DNA from: Thioalkalivibrio sp. ALJ7
Lineage (GTDB): Bacteria; Pseudomonadota; Gammaproteobacteria; Ectothiorhodospirales; Ectothiorhodospiraceae
Reading direction: 5' to 3'
NCBI RefSeq assembly: GCF_000376865.1
Contig: NZ_AQXQ01000012.1
Coordinates: forward strand, 1-64,000
Length of the DNA stretch: 64,000 bases
Below, one piece after another: positions 45,056-53,986 of the stretch (its first letter is position 1; each line of letters opens with the position of its first letter). A model generated the notes under the pieces. That model did not search any database, was not told the DNA's origin, and was given only the letters and a program-made list of their open reading frames with translations. The position numbers and the translations under genes were made by a program.

Positions 45056-45934
45056 ATGCTGCATTCGCTGATCAAACTGCTGCGCCCGCACCAGTACATC
45101 AAAAACGGGTTCGTGTTCCTCGGCGTGGTGTTCGCGCACGAGTGGGGCGAGCCGGATACCGTGCTCGCGGCCAGCATCACCTTTCTGGCGTTCTGCGCCA
45201 TCGCCAGCGCGGTGTACGTGCTGAACGACATCGTGGACGTCGAGGCCGATCGCCGCCACCCGACCAAGCGCGATCGGCCGATCGCCAGCGGCAAGATCCC
45301 GATCTCTTCCGCCTGGGCCATCTTCGCGACGGCAGCCGTTATTGCGCTGATCCTCGCGGCGATGGTCAGCACCTGGGTGATCGGACTGATCCTGACCTAC
45401 CTGGTGCTGAACGTGGCCTACTCCTGGTCGCTCAAGCACATCGTGATCCTGGATGTATTCAGCATCGCCGCCGGCTTCATGCTGCGCATCCTCGCCGGGA
45501 CCCTGGGCCTGGGCATCGATCCCTCGCAGTGGCTGTTGCTGTGCGGCCTGATGCTGACGCTGTTTCTGGGCTTCTCCAAGCGCCGCGCGGAGCTCGCCGA
45601 TGCTGCGATCGAGCGAGTGCCGGATGAGGAAAGTACGCGCCGCGTACTCGACGACTACAGCGTCAGCCTGCTGGATCAGTTCATTGCCATCAGCGCTGCC
45701 TGCACCGTGCTTGCCTACGGGCTCTACACGGTCAGCGCCGAGACCATCGCCCTGCACGGCACGGACGGGCTGATCTATACCCTGCCGTTCGTGATCTACG
45801 GGATCTTCCGCTACCTGTTCCTGCTGCATGCGCGGGGGGCCGGCAACGACACCTCGCGTGACCTGGTCACCGATCCCCACCTGCTGGCCACGGTCGCGGT
45901 CTGGATGGGCGTGACTATCGCCGTGCTCGCATGA
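45056..45934 (+). CDS. UbiA-family polyprenyl-phosphate phosphoribosyltransferase (DPPR synthase-like)
   Basis: 292 residues with about eight membrane helices. The first catalytic motif is NDIVDVEADRRHPTKRDRPIASG (Asn-Asp-x-x-Asp-x-x-x-Asp) and the second part SKRRAELADA. The N-terminus LIKLLRPHQYIKNGFVF fits the decaprenyl-phosphate phosphoribosyltransferase branch (Rv3806c in Mycobacterium tuberculosis) better than quinone or haem enzymes. It should transfer 5-phosphoribose from PRPP to a polyprenyl phosphate. First gene of the operon with DprE1- and DprE2-like enzymes. Confidence 0.85.
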   Translation: MLHSLIKLLRPHQYIKNGFVFLGVVFAHEWGEPDTVLAASITFLAFCAIASAVYVLNDIVDVEADRRHPTKRDRPIASGKIPISSAWAIFATAAVIALILAAMVSTWVIGLILTYLVLNVAYSWSLKHIVILDVFSIAAGFMLRILAGTLGLGIDPSQWLLLCGLMLTLFLGFSKRRAELADAAIERVPDEESTRRVLDDYSVSLLDQFIAISAACTVLAYGLYTVSAETIALHGTDGLIYTLPFVIYGIFRYLFLLHARGAGNDTSRDLVTDPHLLATVAVWMGVTIAVLA

Positions 45935-46905
45935 GCGCCGTCCTGCTCTCCGGCTGGCGCCTGCGCGCGGTGATGGCCTCCATCATCCTGGCTGTGGCGC
46001 TTTATCTGGTGGTTGCCCTGTGGGCCGGGGCCGACGAGGTCTGGCGGGCCCTGAAAATGGTCGGGATCGGCGGCCTGGCCCTGGCATTGGCGCTGTCGCT
46101 GGTGAACTATTCGTTGCGCTTCACCCGCTGGCAGCTCTACCTGCACACCCTGCATCACCGGGTGCCCTGGATCGCCAGCCTGCACATTTACATCTCCGGA
46201 TTTGCCCTGACCACGACCCCCGGCAAGGCTGGCGAGGCCCTGCGCGGCGTCCTCCTCAAGCGCCGGGGGCTGCCCTATCCCGACAGCTTCGCGGCCTTTG
46301 TCTCCGAGCGCCTGTCGGACCTGATCGCGGTGGTGCTGCTGTCGATGCTGGGGCTGACCCTGGTGGCCCAGGGCACCTGGCTGATCGCGGCCGGCGCGGC
46401 CTTCATCCTCGCGGCGCTGATCGTGCTGTCCTGGCGGCGGCCGCTGGCCTGGCTGCAGCGCATCAGCGACCGCCCGGGCCAGCGCCTATGGCGCAGCCTC
46501 CACCATATCGCGACGATCCTGTTACAGGCCCGGCGCTGCCATCGGCCCGGACTGCTGGCCGGAGCCACGGCCCTCAGCGTAATTGCCTGGAGCGCCGAGG
46601 CCCTCGCGTTCTGGTGGATCCTCAATGCGATGGGCTTCGAGGTCAGCTTCGCCTTCGCCGCCTTCGTATTCGCTCTGGCCATGCTGGCCGGCGCGCTGAG
46701 CTTCCTGCCGGGGGGGCTGGGCGGGACCGAAGCGGTGATGGTCGCCCTGCTGCTGTGGGCCGACATACCGCCGGCCGACGCGGTCGCGGCCACCATGCTG
46801 ATCCGCTTCACCACCCTGTGGTTCGCGGTGATCCTCGGCCTGATCGCGCTCGCTACCAACCCCGAGGCCCACGGCCGCGAGCGCCCGGACGAGCACCATG
46901 CGTAG
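45931..46905 (+). CDS. LPG_synthase_TM-family membrane protein (putative flippase)
   Basis: 324 residues, about eight membrane helices; the start overlaps the previous stop by four bases (ATGA). Motifs of the family are FALTTTPGKAGEALRGVLLKRRG and FLPGGLGGTEAVMVALLLW. Relatives without a catalytic soluble domain occur beside polyprenyl-sugar pathways and have been proposed as lipid flippases. Here it could turn the lipid-linked pentose to the periplasmic side; that is inference from context. Confidence 0.75.
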   Translation: MSAVLLSGWRLRAVMASIILAVALYLVVALWAGADEVWRALKMVGIGGLALALALSLVNYSLRFTRWQLYLHTLHHRVPWIASLHIYISGFALTTTPGKAGEALRGVLLKRRGLPYPDSFAAFVSERLSDLIAVVLLSMLGLTLVAQGTWLIAAGAAFILAALIVLSWRRPLAWLQRISDRPGQRLWRSLHHIATILLQARRCHRPGLLAGATALSVIAWSAEALAFWWILNAMGFEVSFAFAAFVFALAMLAGALSFLPGGLGGTEAVMVALLLWADIPPADAVAATMLIRFTTLWFAVILGLIALATNPEAHGRERPDEHHA

Positions 46906-46924
46906 GCGCCTCGCTCTCACCACG

Positions 46925-47255
46925 TCATGGCGAAGCCCTGTAGGAGGCCAGCCCGCTGGCCGATGGGGTGCAACCAATGCCCCAATCGTCCGGAGGGCCG
47001 GGCTCCTACAGGTTCGAAGCCACAGAGCCGCAGAGGCCGCAAGATTCTCCTGGTGCCATCCCAACATCGTCGTGCGCAACCGACATTCCACAGCCCCGTC
47101 ATTGCGAGGCCCCGCGGGGGCCGGGGCACAAAAGCGCGTAGCGCGTCGAACGGTCGCAGGCCGGCCCGAAGGGCGAGTGCAGCGAGTTATCCCCCGATGC
47201 CGGGAACAGCTTCGGGAGATTGCCGCGGCCCCTGCGGGGCCTCGCAATGACGGGT
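46925..47255. repeat. REP/BIME and family-C repeats inside the operon
   Basis: CCTGTAGGAGGCCAGCCCG (46938-46956) and CCGGGCTCCTACAGG (46999-47013) form an inverted pair. From 47095 to 47255 a family-C unit runs from GTCATTGCGAGGCCCCG to GGCCTCGCAATGACG. The 375-base gap between the flippase-like and DprE1-like genes holds no gene. Confidence 0.75.
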
Positions 47256-47280
47256 ACGGGAAAGGCGCCGGAGGCCTTGC

Positions 47281-48582
47281 ATGACTGCCAGCTGGAACCG
47301 CATCCCGCGGGTCGAGCATGCCGCCGAGGTCGCGCTTGCACGCCGCGGCCAGCCGCTTCCCCTGGACATTCCGCGCCCATTGCTCGCCCATGGCCTCGGG
47401 CGCAGCTACGGAGACGTCTGCCTGAACCCGGGGGCCTCGTTGCTGCACACGCCGGGGCTGGACCGCTTCATCGCCTTCGACGCGACCACCGGACAGCTCA
47501 CGGCCGAAGCCGGGCTGTCTCTGGATGCGCTGCTGCGCTTTGCCGCTCCACGTGGCTGGTTCCCCCCCGTGGTCCCCGGCACCCGCTTCGTGACGCTGGG
47601 CGGCGCGGTCGCCAATGACGTGCACGGCAAGAATCATCACCAGGCTGGGAGCTTTGGTGACCACGTGCGGGCGCTGACCCTGCGGCGCTCGGACGGCCAG
47701 GTCATGGAAGTCACGCCAGAGGCCACCCCCGACTGGTTCGCCGCCACGGTCGGCGGGCTGGGCCTGACGGGACTGATCGAGACCGTAACCCTGCAACTGA
47801 TGCCGGTACGCACGGCCTGGATGCGCGCCTGGTCACAGCGCTTCGACAGCCTGGACGCCTTCTGGGAACTGAACGCCCGAGCCGAACGCGAGTGGCCCTA
47901 CACCGTCGCCTGGATCGACTGCCTGAACCCGGGCCCGGATGGCCGCGTCGGACGGGGTATCTATAGCGCCGCCCGCCACGCCACCACCGTGCCTTCGCGC
48001 AGCGAATATCGTGAACGCCGCCGCAGCATTCCGCTGGATCCGCCGGTTTCTCTGGTGAATCGCCTGACGCTGCGCGCCTTCAATCACCTCTATTACCGAC
48101 AGCCGGTGCACGCCACTCCGCGTGCAGCCCATCATCTGCCCTGGTTGTTCCCGCTGGATGCGATCCGCCACTGGAACCGCATCTACGGCCACAAAGGCTT
48201 CTATCAGTACCAGTGCGTCCTGCCACCTCATACCGCGAAGGACGGCGTACAAGCCCTGCTGGACGCGATCGCCGCCAGCGGCCAGGGGTCGTTTCTTGCG
48301 GTCCTCAAGACCTTCGGCGCAAGCGCCGCGCCGGGCATGCTGTCGTTCCCGCGCCCGGGCGCCACGCTGGCACTGGACTTCCCGGAGAAGGGCCGCGATA
48401 CCGAGCGCCTGTTCGCGCGCCTCGACGCGATCGTGCAAGAGGCCGGCGGTGCCCTGTACCCTGCGAAGGACGCACGCATGCCGGCGGCCGTCTTCCGTCA
48501 GGGCTTCCCCGACTGGGAGACCTTTGCCGAGTATGTAGACCCCGAATTCTCCTCCGGCTTCTGGCGCAGGATGACTGCATGA
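47281..48582 (+). CDS. DprE1-like FAD-dependent oxidase
   Basis: 433 residues of the vanillyl-alcohol-oxidase fold. LAHGLGRSYGDVCLN, VVPGTRFVTLGGAVANDVHGKNHH (His115, equal to the active-site His of mycobacterial DprE1) and YPAKDARMP (catalytic Lys) are all present. It should oxidise polyprenylphosphoryl-ribose at C2. The Cys that benzothiazinones attack in M. tuberculosis (Cys387) aligns with Ala364 in GATLALDFPEKG. It shares an ATGA overlap with the reductase gene. Confidence 0.85.
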   Translation: MTASWNRIPRVEHAAEVALARRGQPLPLDIPRPLLAHGLGRSYGDVCLNPGASLLHTPGLDRFIAFDATTGQLTAEAGLSLDALLRFAAPRGWFPPVVPGTRFVTLGGAVANDVHGKNHHQAGSFGDHVRALTLRRSDGQVMEVTPEATPDWFAATVGGLGLTGLIETVTLQLMPVRTAWMRAWSQRFDSLDAFWELNARAEREWPYTVAWIDCLNPGPDGRVGRGIYSAARHATTVPSRSEYRERRRSIPLDPPVSLVNRLTLRAFNHLYYRQPVHATPRAAHHLPWLFPLDAIRHWNRIYGHKGFYQYQCVLPPHTAKDGVQALLDAIAASGQGSFLAVLKTFGASAAPGMLSFPRPGATLALDFPEKGRDTERLFARLDAIVQEAGGALYPAKDARMPAAVFRQGFPDWETFAEYVDPEFSSGFWRRMTA

Positions 48583-49340
48583 ACCCGATGAAAAACGTTG
48601 TCCTCTTTGGTGCCACCTCGGCCATCGCCAGCGCGGTCGCCCGCGATCTCGCGGAGCAGGGGGCGCGGCTGTTCTGCGTCGCCCGCGACGCCGAGGCCCT
48701 GGAGGCCCTGCTCGCCGATCTGCGCGTGCGTGCCGACGACCCGGATGGCGCCCGCATCCTGGGCGCCACTGCGGATCTGGCCGACAGCGACGGCCACGCG
48801 GCCCTCTGGCAGCAGGCGCAGGAGGGCCTGGGCGAGGTGGACAGCGTGCTGCTGGCCTGGGGCACCCTGCCCGATCAGGCGGCCTGCGCCGCCTCCGTGG
48901 ACGAGACTCTGCAGGCGATCCATGTGAACGGCACCAGTGCCATCGCCCTGCTCGCCCGTATCGCGCCGGACTTCGAGGCGCGCGGGCGTGGCGTGATCGC
49001 CGCCATCGGTTCGGTCGCCGGCGATCGCGGACGCCAGAGCAATTACACCTACGGCACCGCCAAGGGAATGCTGGCCACCTACCTGCAGGGCCTGCGCAAC
49101 CGCCTGTTCTTCAGCGGCGTGGACGTGGTCACCATCAAACCGGGCTTCGTGCGCACGCCGATGACCGAGGGCCTCAACCGTGCCGGGGCCCTGTGGGCGG
49201 AACCGGAGACCGTTGCCCGCGGCATCATCCGCGCCATGCGACGCGGACGTGAGGTCGCCTACCTGCCCCGGAAGTGGTGGGTCATCATGACGATCATCCG
49301 CCTGATCCCCGAGTACCTGTTCAAACGCCTCAAGCTGTAG
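48579..49340 (+). CDS. DprE2-like short-chain dehydrogenase
   Basis: 253 residues. NAD(P) motif VVLFGATSAIASAVARDL; catalytic Ser in AAIGSVAGDRG and Tyr-x-x-x-Lys in YTYGTAKG. GFVRTPMTEGL follows, and the C-terminus has IIRLIPEYLFKRLKL, a likely membrane-associating helix as in DprE2. It should reduce the 2-keto intermediate to polyprenylphosphoryl-D-arabinose. ATGA overlap with the oxidase. Confidence 0.85.
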   Translation: MNPMKNVVLFGATSAIASAVARDLAEQGARLFCVARDAEALEALLADLRVRADDPDGARILGATADLADSDGHAALWQQAQEGLGEVDSVLLAWGTLPDQAACAASVDETLQAIHVNGTSAIALLARIAPDFEARGRGVIAAIGSVAGDRGRQSNYTYGTAKGMLATYLQGLRNRLFFSGVDVVTIKPGFVRTPMTEGLNRAGALWAEPETVARGIIRAMRRGREVAYLPRKWWVIMTIIRLIPEYLFKRLKL

Positions 49341-49342
49341 TC

Positions 49343-50026
49343 GTGAGCTCCACACCCAACCAATCCGGGCCCGCGCGGCGCATCGTGCTGTTCGATTTCG
49401 ATGGCACGCTGACCCGGCGGGACAGCCTCTTCCCGTTCCTGCGCCATGCCCTGGGGACCGGCGAATTCCTGCGTCGCCTGCCCGCCTGTGTCCCGGCCCT
49501 GACCGGCCTCGCGCTGAAGCGCCTGTCCAACCAGGACGCCAAGGAGGCCGTGCTAACCCGAATGCTCGCCGGCGAGACCCTGGCCCATCTGCAGGCCAAG
49601 GGGCGCGAGTTCGCCGATCGCAAGCTGGATCGCCTGCTACGGCCCGCCGGCTTGCGCGCTCTGCAGGCCCATCAGGCGGCCGGGGACGAGTGCGTACTCG
49701 TCTCCGCCTCGCTGGACGTCTGGTTGCGGCCATGGGCCGAACGCCATGGCATCCAGGGTGTGGTCAGTTCGCGGCTCGCCGTGGATGACGCCGGGCGGGT
49801 TACGGGCCGTCTGGATGGAACCAACTGCCGCGGCGCGGCCAAACCGGCCGCCGTGGCCGCCTGGCTCGCCACCCTGCCACCGGAGGAAACCGTGGACATC
49901 ACCGCCGCGTATGGCGACAGTACGGCGGATCGGCCGATGCTCGAACTGGCCCGCAGCGGCTATCTCCTGCGCCTGGGTCAATTCCGCGCAGCCCACGGAG
50001 CCGACACGGAGAAACACCCCGCGTGA
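49343..50026 (+). CDS. HAD-IB phosphatase
   Basis: 227 residues from GTG at 49343, two bases after the reductase. Motif I DFDGTLTRRDS, motif II VSASLDVW, Lys in AAKPAAV and motif IV YGDSTADRPML are complete. In the mycobacterial pathway the 5-phosphate of polyprenylphosphoryl-ribose-5-phosphate is removed by a PAP2-type enzyme; this HAD enzyme is in the right place to do the same job. Its stop overlaps the next start (GTGA). Confidence 0.85.
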   Translation: MSSTPNQSGPARRIVLFDFDGTLTRRDSLFPFLRHALGTGEFLRRLPACVPALTGLALKRLSNQDAKEAVLTRMLAGETLAHLQAKGREFADRKLDRLLRPAGLRALQAHQAAGDECVLVSASLDVWLRPWAERHGIQGVVSSRLAVDDAGRVTGRLDGTNCRGAAKPAAVAAWLATLPPEETVDITAAYGDSTADRPMLELARSGYLLRLGQFRAAHGADTEKHPA

Positions 50027-51537
50027 CCAACCCAAGCCCCACCTGGCCCTGGCTGGCTCGCCACTACGGCGCGATCCTGCTGGCCGTCCTCCTGGTGAAG
50101 ATTCTGATGGCCTGGTGGGTGCCGATCACCGGCGACGAGGCCTATTTCCTGGTCTGGGGACGCAACCCGGATCTCGGCTACTACGACCACCCACCGATGA
50201 TCGGCTGGTGGCTCAGCGCGATCCTGCCACTGTCGGATCACCCACTGGCGATCCGGGCCCTGGGCATCTTCGTCTCCATGGCCCCGGCCCTGGCGATCTT
50301 CGCCTGGTGGCGGCATACCGATCCGGTTCGGGCACGCCTGGTCTCGCTGCTGGCGCTGTTCATGCCGCTGTTCTTCATCGCAGTGATCACCGCCACCGAC
50401 ACCCCGCTGATCCTGTTCAGCCTGCTGGCCACCGCACTGACCTGGCAGGCCCTGCGCTCGGGGCGTGCGGCGTGGTTCCTGCTGGCCGGCTTCGCGCTGG
50501 GGCTCGCGTTCCTGTCCAAGTATTTCGCGGTGTTGCTAGGGATCGCGCTGGGGCTGCACATCCTGTTGTTCGCGCCGCGTCACTGGCGCGGGCTGCTGCT
50601 GATCATCCTGGGCGTGGTCCCGGCGGTCGCGGTCAATCTGTACTGGAACTGGGGCAACTGCTGGTACAACGTGATGTTCAACGTCGTGAACCGGCATGGC
50701 GAAGGCGGCTTCGATCCCGGCAACTGGCTCACCTACGCGGTGCTGCTGGTTTATCTGTTCACGCCCTGGCTGCTGTGGTTCTACGCTCGCCAGTGGCGCG
50801 CCCTCGGTATCGGCATCCGCGAGCACCGCTTCGGCGTCTTCCTCTCCGCCGGGCTGATCCCACTGCTGGTCTTCGCCCTGCTGGCCCCGTTCAAGAGCAT
50901 CGGGTTGCACTGGCTGGCCGCCTTCGCCCCCTTCCTGCTGCTACCCGCGCTGTTCCTGACAGGACGCGCGCTGAACATCAGTGCCTGGCTCTCGGGTGCC
51001 CTCGCGCTTCTGCATGGCGTGGTCATCCTGACCATCGCGCTGATGCCGGTGGAATGGCTGAAGAGCCAGGTCCGCTACGCCGACGCGGTGTTCTACCTGG
51101 CGCCGGAATCCGTCGCCGAGGCCGTGGCCGGGTATGACGACGACTGGCACCTGTTCACCCGCAGCTACTCCCGCTCCGCGGTACTGGCCTACTACGCCGG
51201 GCGCGAGGTTGGCGTGTTCGGGCCCGGCTCCCATTACGGGCGCCAGGACGATCTGCTCACCGACTTCCGCGCCCTGGACGGCGCCAACCTCCTCTACCTG
51301 CCCACGCGCGGCGAACTGGACCTGGACCATGTCGAGCCCTTCTTCGACGAGGTCCGGGTCAAAGAGATCACGATCCGCGGGGTCGAATGGTCGCTCGCCG
51401 AGGGCCACGGCTTCGACTTCACCGCCTACCACGAGCAGGTCCTCCAACCGATACTCGAGCGCTACTACGACTTCCCGGCCTGGCTGCCGGAGGGCCGCTG
51501 TGCCTTCACCGACCGCTACACCCGAAAGGCGAACTAA
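50023..51537 (+). CDS. membrane glycosyltransferase, ArnT/PMT-like
   Basis: 504 residues, about ten membrane helices in the N-terminal 350, then a periplasmic domain. The signature GDEAYFLVWGRNPDLGYYDHPP contains the Asp-Glu of the first periplasmic loop, which binds the metal and polyprenyl donor in GT39/GT83 enzymes. It should use the lipid-linked pentose made by the upstream genes to modify an acceptor in the periplasm, such as LPS, pilin or another protein. The acceptor is not apparent. GTG start overlapping the previous stop. Confidence 0.85.
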   Translation: MTNPSPTWPWLARHYGAILLAVLLVKILMAWWVPITGDEAYFLVWGRNPDLGYYDHPPMIGWWLSAILPLSDHPLAIRALGIFVSMAPALAIFAWWRHTDPVRARLVSLLALFMPLFFIAVITATDTPLILFSLLATALTWQALRSGRAAWFLLAGFALGLAFLSKYFAVLLGIALGLHILLFAPRHWRGLLLIILGVVPAVAVNLYWNWGNCWYNVMFNVVNRHGEGGFDPGNWLTYAVLLVYLFTPWLLWFYARQWRALGIGIREHRFGVFLSAGLIPLLVFALLAPFKSIGLHWLAAFAPFLLLPALFLTGRALNISAWLSGALALLHGVVILTIALMPVEWLKSQVRYADAVFYLAPESVAEAVAGYDDDWHLFTRSYSRSAVLAYYAGREVGVFGPGSHYGRQDDLLTDFRALDGANLLYLPTRGELDLDHVEPFFDEVRVKEITIRGVEWSLAEGHGFDFTAYHEQVLQPILERYYDFPAWLPEGRCAFTDRYTRKAN

Positions 51538-51565
51538 TCCCCTTGGCAACCGGCTTCTGCAGGGT

Positions 51566-52933
51566 TCACGCCAGGTTGTGGCGATGCATCTTGCGCCAAA
51601 GGGTCGAGCGATCCATCCCGAGTTCCTGAGCAGTGCGGGTACGATTTCCGGCGTTCGCGATCAGGGCCTCGCGCAGGCGACGGGCTTCTGCATCTTCAGA
51701 GGCACGAGCCAGGCTGCCCCCGGAAACCGCATCGGGCGAGTTCATCGCGTCGGCACCTTCGCCATCATTCGACGGCAGGTTGGCGGCCGCCGACTGGATA
51801 CCGGAGGTCGCTTGCACCAGTGGATCGGACAGTTCGAAGTCACGAATCTCGCCGTTGCGTGAGCGCAGGCACATGCACTGGAAGGCGTTCTCGAGCTCGC
51901 GAAAGTTTCCGGGCCAAGAGTACGCCATCAGCTTGCTCCGCAGATCGGGCGCGAGACGGAGTTCATTGGCCGACTCGAACTGATCAAGCGCCTGCTGCAG
52001 GTCAAGAGGGCGTTCGCGCAGCGGCGGAAGGGAAACCGTCGCTACGGCCAGGCGGTAGTAGAGGTCGCTGCGAAACTCACCAGAAACAACGAGCGCCCGC
52101 AGATCCTTGTTCGATGCGCCCACGACGCGCACATCAACGATCCGCGACTGATTCTCACCCACTCGCTCGAACGTGCCGTCCTGAACCGCTCGCAGCAGCT
52201 TGGCCTGCAGCTTCGGGCTCATCTCCCCAATCTCGTCCAAGAACAATGTACCCGCGTGGGCGGCCTCGAACCGCCCCTCGCGGTCATTCACGGCTCCGGA
52301 GAAGGCCCCACGAACGTGGCCGAACAATTCGGATTCCAGGAGTTCTTCCGGGATGGCGGCGCAGTTCACCTCGACGAAGGGTTTGCCCGCCCGCGGGCTG
52401 TGCCGATGCAGGGCGCGGGCGACACGCGTCTTGCCCGTGCCGGACTCGCCCAGAATGACTACTCGCACGTCACTGCCGGCCACCTTGCGCGCAAACGCGA
52501 GTGCCTTGCGGCACTCGCTGTCCAGCGAGCGCAAGGTCTCCGACGGCCAGGCCCGGGCCGTGGTCACCGTCTCCGACTCTTCGCTCCGCCGTCGCAAAGG
52601 CTGCAGGGTGATCAAGCGCAGCCGCTCGTCGCCCTGCATACGCACCGACTGCTCGATAACTCGCAACGGCAGGGACTCCCCGTCAAGGTCGACGGACAGC
52701 GTGAAATCCACGTTCGCCATGGGTCCGGCATGCGCGTTCGTACTCGCATCATCCAGCGCTCGGCGCAGATCGAGGGGCCCCAACTGGGCCAGGGTAAGAG
52801 AGGCGTTTTCCGGGAGATTGAAGAGGGTGTGGAAGGCAGGGTTACCGAAAACTACGTTGTCTTGATCGTCGACGATGATGTGCGGGTCTCGACTGTGTCG
52901 AATGCATATCTTCGCCAATTCCGTTCCGGTCAT
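51566..52933 (-). CDS. PAS-containing sigma-54 activator
   Basis: 455 residues. N-terminal PAS domain ([24 protein letters not shown]), then AAA+ core with Walker [12 protein letters not shown], contact loop GAFSGA (Ser replaces the usual Thr) and Walker [11 protein letters not shown]. Fis-type C-terminus [20 protein letters not shown]. It points away from the sulfide-oxidation genes, and a sigma-54 promoter (53165) faces the other way in the gap, so it is their likely activator. GGGAGG lies four bases before the ATG. Confidence 0.9.
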   Translation of the reverse strand: MTGTELAKICIRHSRDPHIIVDDQDNVVFGNPAFHTLFNLPENASLTLAQLGPLDLRRALDDASTNAHAGPMANVDFTLSVDLDGESLPLRVIEQSVRMQGDERLRLITLQPLRRRSEESETVTTARAWPSETLRSLDSECRKALAFARKVAGSDVRVVILGESGTGKTRVARALHRHSPRAGKPFVEVNCAAIPEELLESELFGHVRGAFSGAVNDREGRFEAAHAGTLFLDEIGEMSPKLQAKLLRAVQDGTFERVGENQSRIVDVRVVGASNKDLRALVVSGEFRSDLYYRLAVATVSLPPLRERPLDLQQALDQFESANELRLAPDLRSKLMAYSWPGNFRELENAFQCMCLRSRNGEIRDFELSDPLVQATSGIQSAAANLPSNDGEGADAMNSPDAVSGGSLARASEDAEARRLREALIANAGNRTRTAQELGMDRSTLWRKMHRHNLA

Positions 52934-53049
52934 GTCGCCTCCCGCCCCACAAGACGTTGGTGGGGACGAGCAGGACGGTACATGCAGAATTTATTTCACC
53001 GCAACTATTTGCAGACATCTGTGAGGGACTTTGCCGGCTGCCGGAGCGA

Positions 53050-53100
53050 GGCCCGATACGTTGCACTGTTGCGCGCTGTTGTTGCGAAAGCGTTGCAACG
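53050..53100. promoter_or_regulatory. cluster of TTGC palindromes upstream of the sigma-54 promoter
   Basis: Within 40 bases are TTGCAC, GTTGCGCG, GTTGTTGCG and the perfect palindrome CGTTGCAACG (53091-53100). They lie about 70-130 bases before the sigma-54 promoter at 53165, where an activator should bind. The exact operator cannot be defined from one copy. Confidence 0.4.
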
Positions 53101-53164
53101 AAAATCCACGTTAAAAAAGAGATTTATGAATGGAGACCCGCGGCCACACACGCTCCGCCGTACA

Positions 53165-53180
53165 TGGCATGTTAATTGCC
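53165..53180 (+). promoter_or_regulatory. sigma-54 promoter in the gap before fccA
   Basis: TGGCATGTTAATTGCC has the TGGCA and TTGC blocks with GG and GC exactly ten bases apart. It reads toward fccAB and is divergent from the sigma-54 activator gene at 51566-52933. Confidence 0.65.
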
Positions 53181-53189
53181 TTACTCCTC

Positions 53190-53428
53190 CGTAGGGTAAT
53201 TCGTCCCCGGGTAGCCGCGCGCCCCCTCTCTCCAGGTCACGCGTCTACCAGCGAATCGTCTTACCTATGGACAGGGCCTGGAAGTGCCGTCGGAACCGCT
53301 CTTCGCGGTTAAGTCGATTAACAAGCCCAAGGCAGTGCGGGCCGGAAGCCCGCGCTCTCCGAGCGAATGGAGGGCTGTTTACCACGTTTGTTCTCCTTTC
53401 GGCCTGCTCCGTGGGAGCAGGCCTTTTT
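53190..53428 (+). ncRNA. candidate sigma-54-driven small RNA or leader
   Basis: Between the predicted start (about 53192) and the terminator at 53401-53428 there is no convincing ORF. The sequence has strong stems: GAACCGC/GCGGTT near 53290-53311 and GCGGGCC/GGCCCGC-like near 53338-53353. The 240-base transcript ends about 230 bases before fccA. It may be a free regulatory RNA or an attenuated leader. Confidence 0.4.
53401..53428 (+). terminator. rho-independent terminator upstream of fccA
   Basis: GGCCTGCTCC, a three-base loop, GGAGCAGGCC and then five T: a strong, textbook terminator on the plus strand. Confidence 0.85.
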
Positions 53429-53658
53429 AGAGAGCAGGATGGCTGCCAAGCCGAAATACAGGGCGCTTCGCCCGCGTTCCCGGGGGCCAGGGGGTCCACG
53501 CCGGTAACTCGGGCCACGCTCCCGAAATGCGCAACGAGCGGGCTTGATCCCGACGGCGCGATAAAGGTCTGGACTATATAGCCGGACCCGAGGATGAAGG
53601 CAGTTTTCGAAAGCTGCCGCCCAATGAGTCAGCCCATTCGATACAGAGGAGTCTGTTC

Positions 53659-53973
53659 ATGAACACACGTACCTACATTGCGGGCATCTTTTCCGCGCTC
53701 GTGCTCACCAGCGCGGCTCCAGCCGTGGCCGCCGATGCCAACGACGAGATCACTCGGGGCCAGTTGATGGCCGCTTCCTGTCAGGCTTGCCATAACGCGG
53801 CAGGTGCTAACGACGGCGTCACTAATTTGTCCACCCTTTCGGAAAACCTGATCGCCAGCCAGATGCGCGCATTTCGGGATGGCCAGCGCGACGGGACGAT
53901 CATGGATCGTCACGCCAAGGGGTACACCGATGAAGAAATCGACGCCATGGCAGCGCACTTCGGCAATCAATAA
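53659..53973 (+). CDS. fccA: flavocytochrome c sulfide dehydrogenase, monohaem cytochrome subunit
   Basis: 104 residues. Signal peptide (AGIFSALVLTSAAPAVA-AD), then the haem-binding motif SCQACHNAAGAND and the axial Met in GTIMDRHAKG. One haem only, as in Chlorobium and unlike the dihaem subunit of Allochromatium vinosum. It passes electrons from FccB to the respiratory chain in the periplasm. It lies 13 bases before fccB. Confidence 0.88.
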   Translation: MNTRTYIAGIFSALVLTSAAPAVAADANDEITRGQLMAASCQACHNAAGANDGVTNLSTLSENLIASQMRAFRDGQRDGTIMDRHAKGYTDEEIDAMAAHFGNQ

Positions 53974-53986
53974 CAGGGGATAGATC

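Noticed and set aside
53190-53428. Cobalamin or other known riboswitch before fccA
   Set aside because: The conserved boxes of cobalamin, SAM or molybdenum-cofactor riboswitches are not visible, so it is listed only as a candidate RNA.
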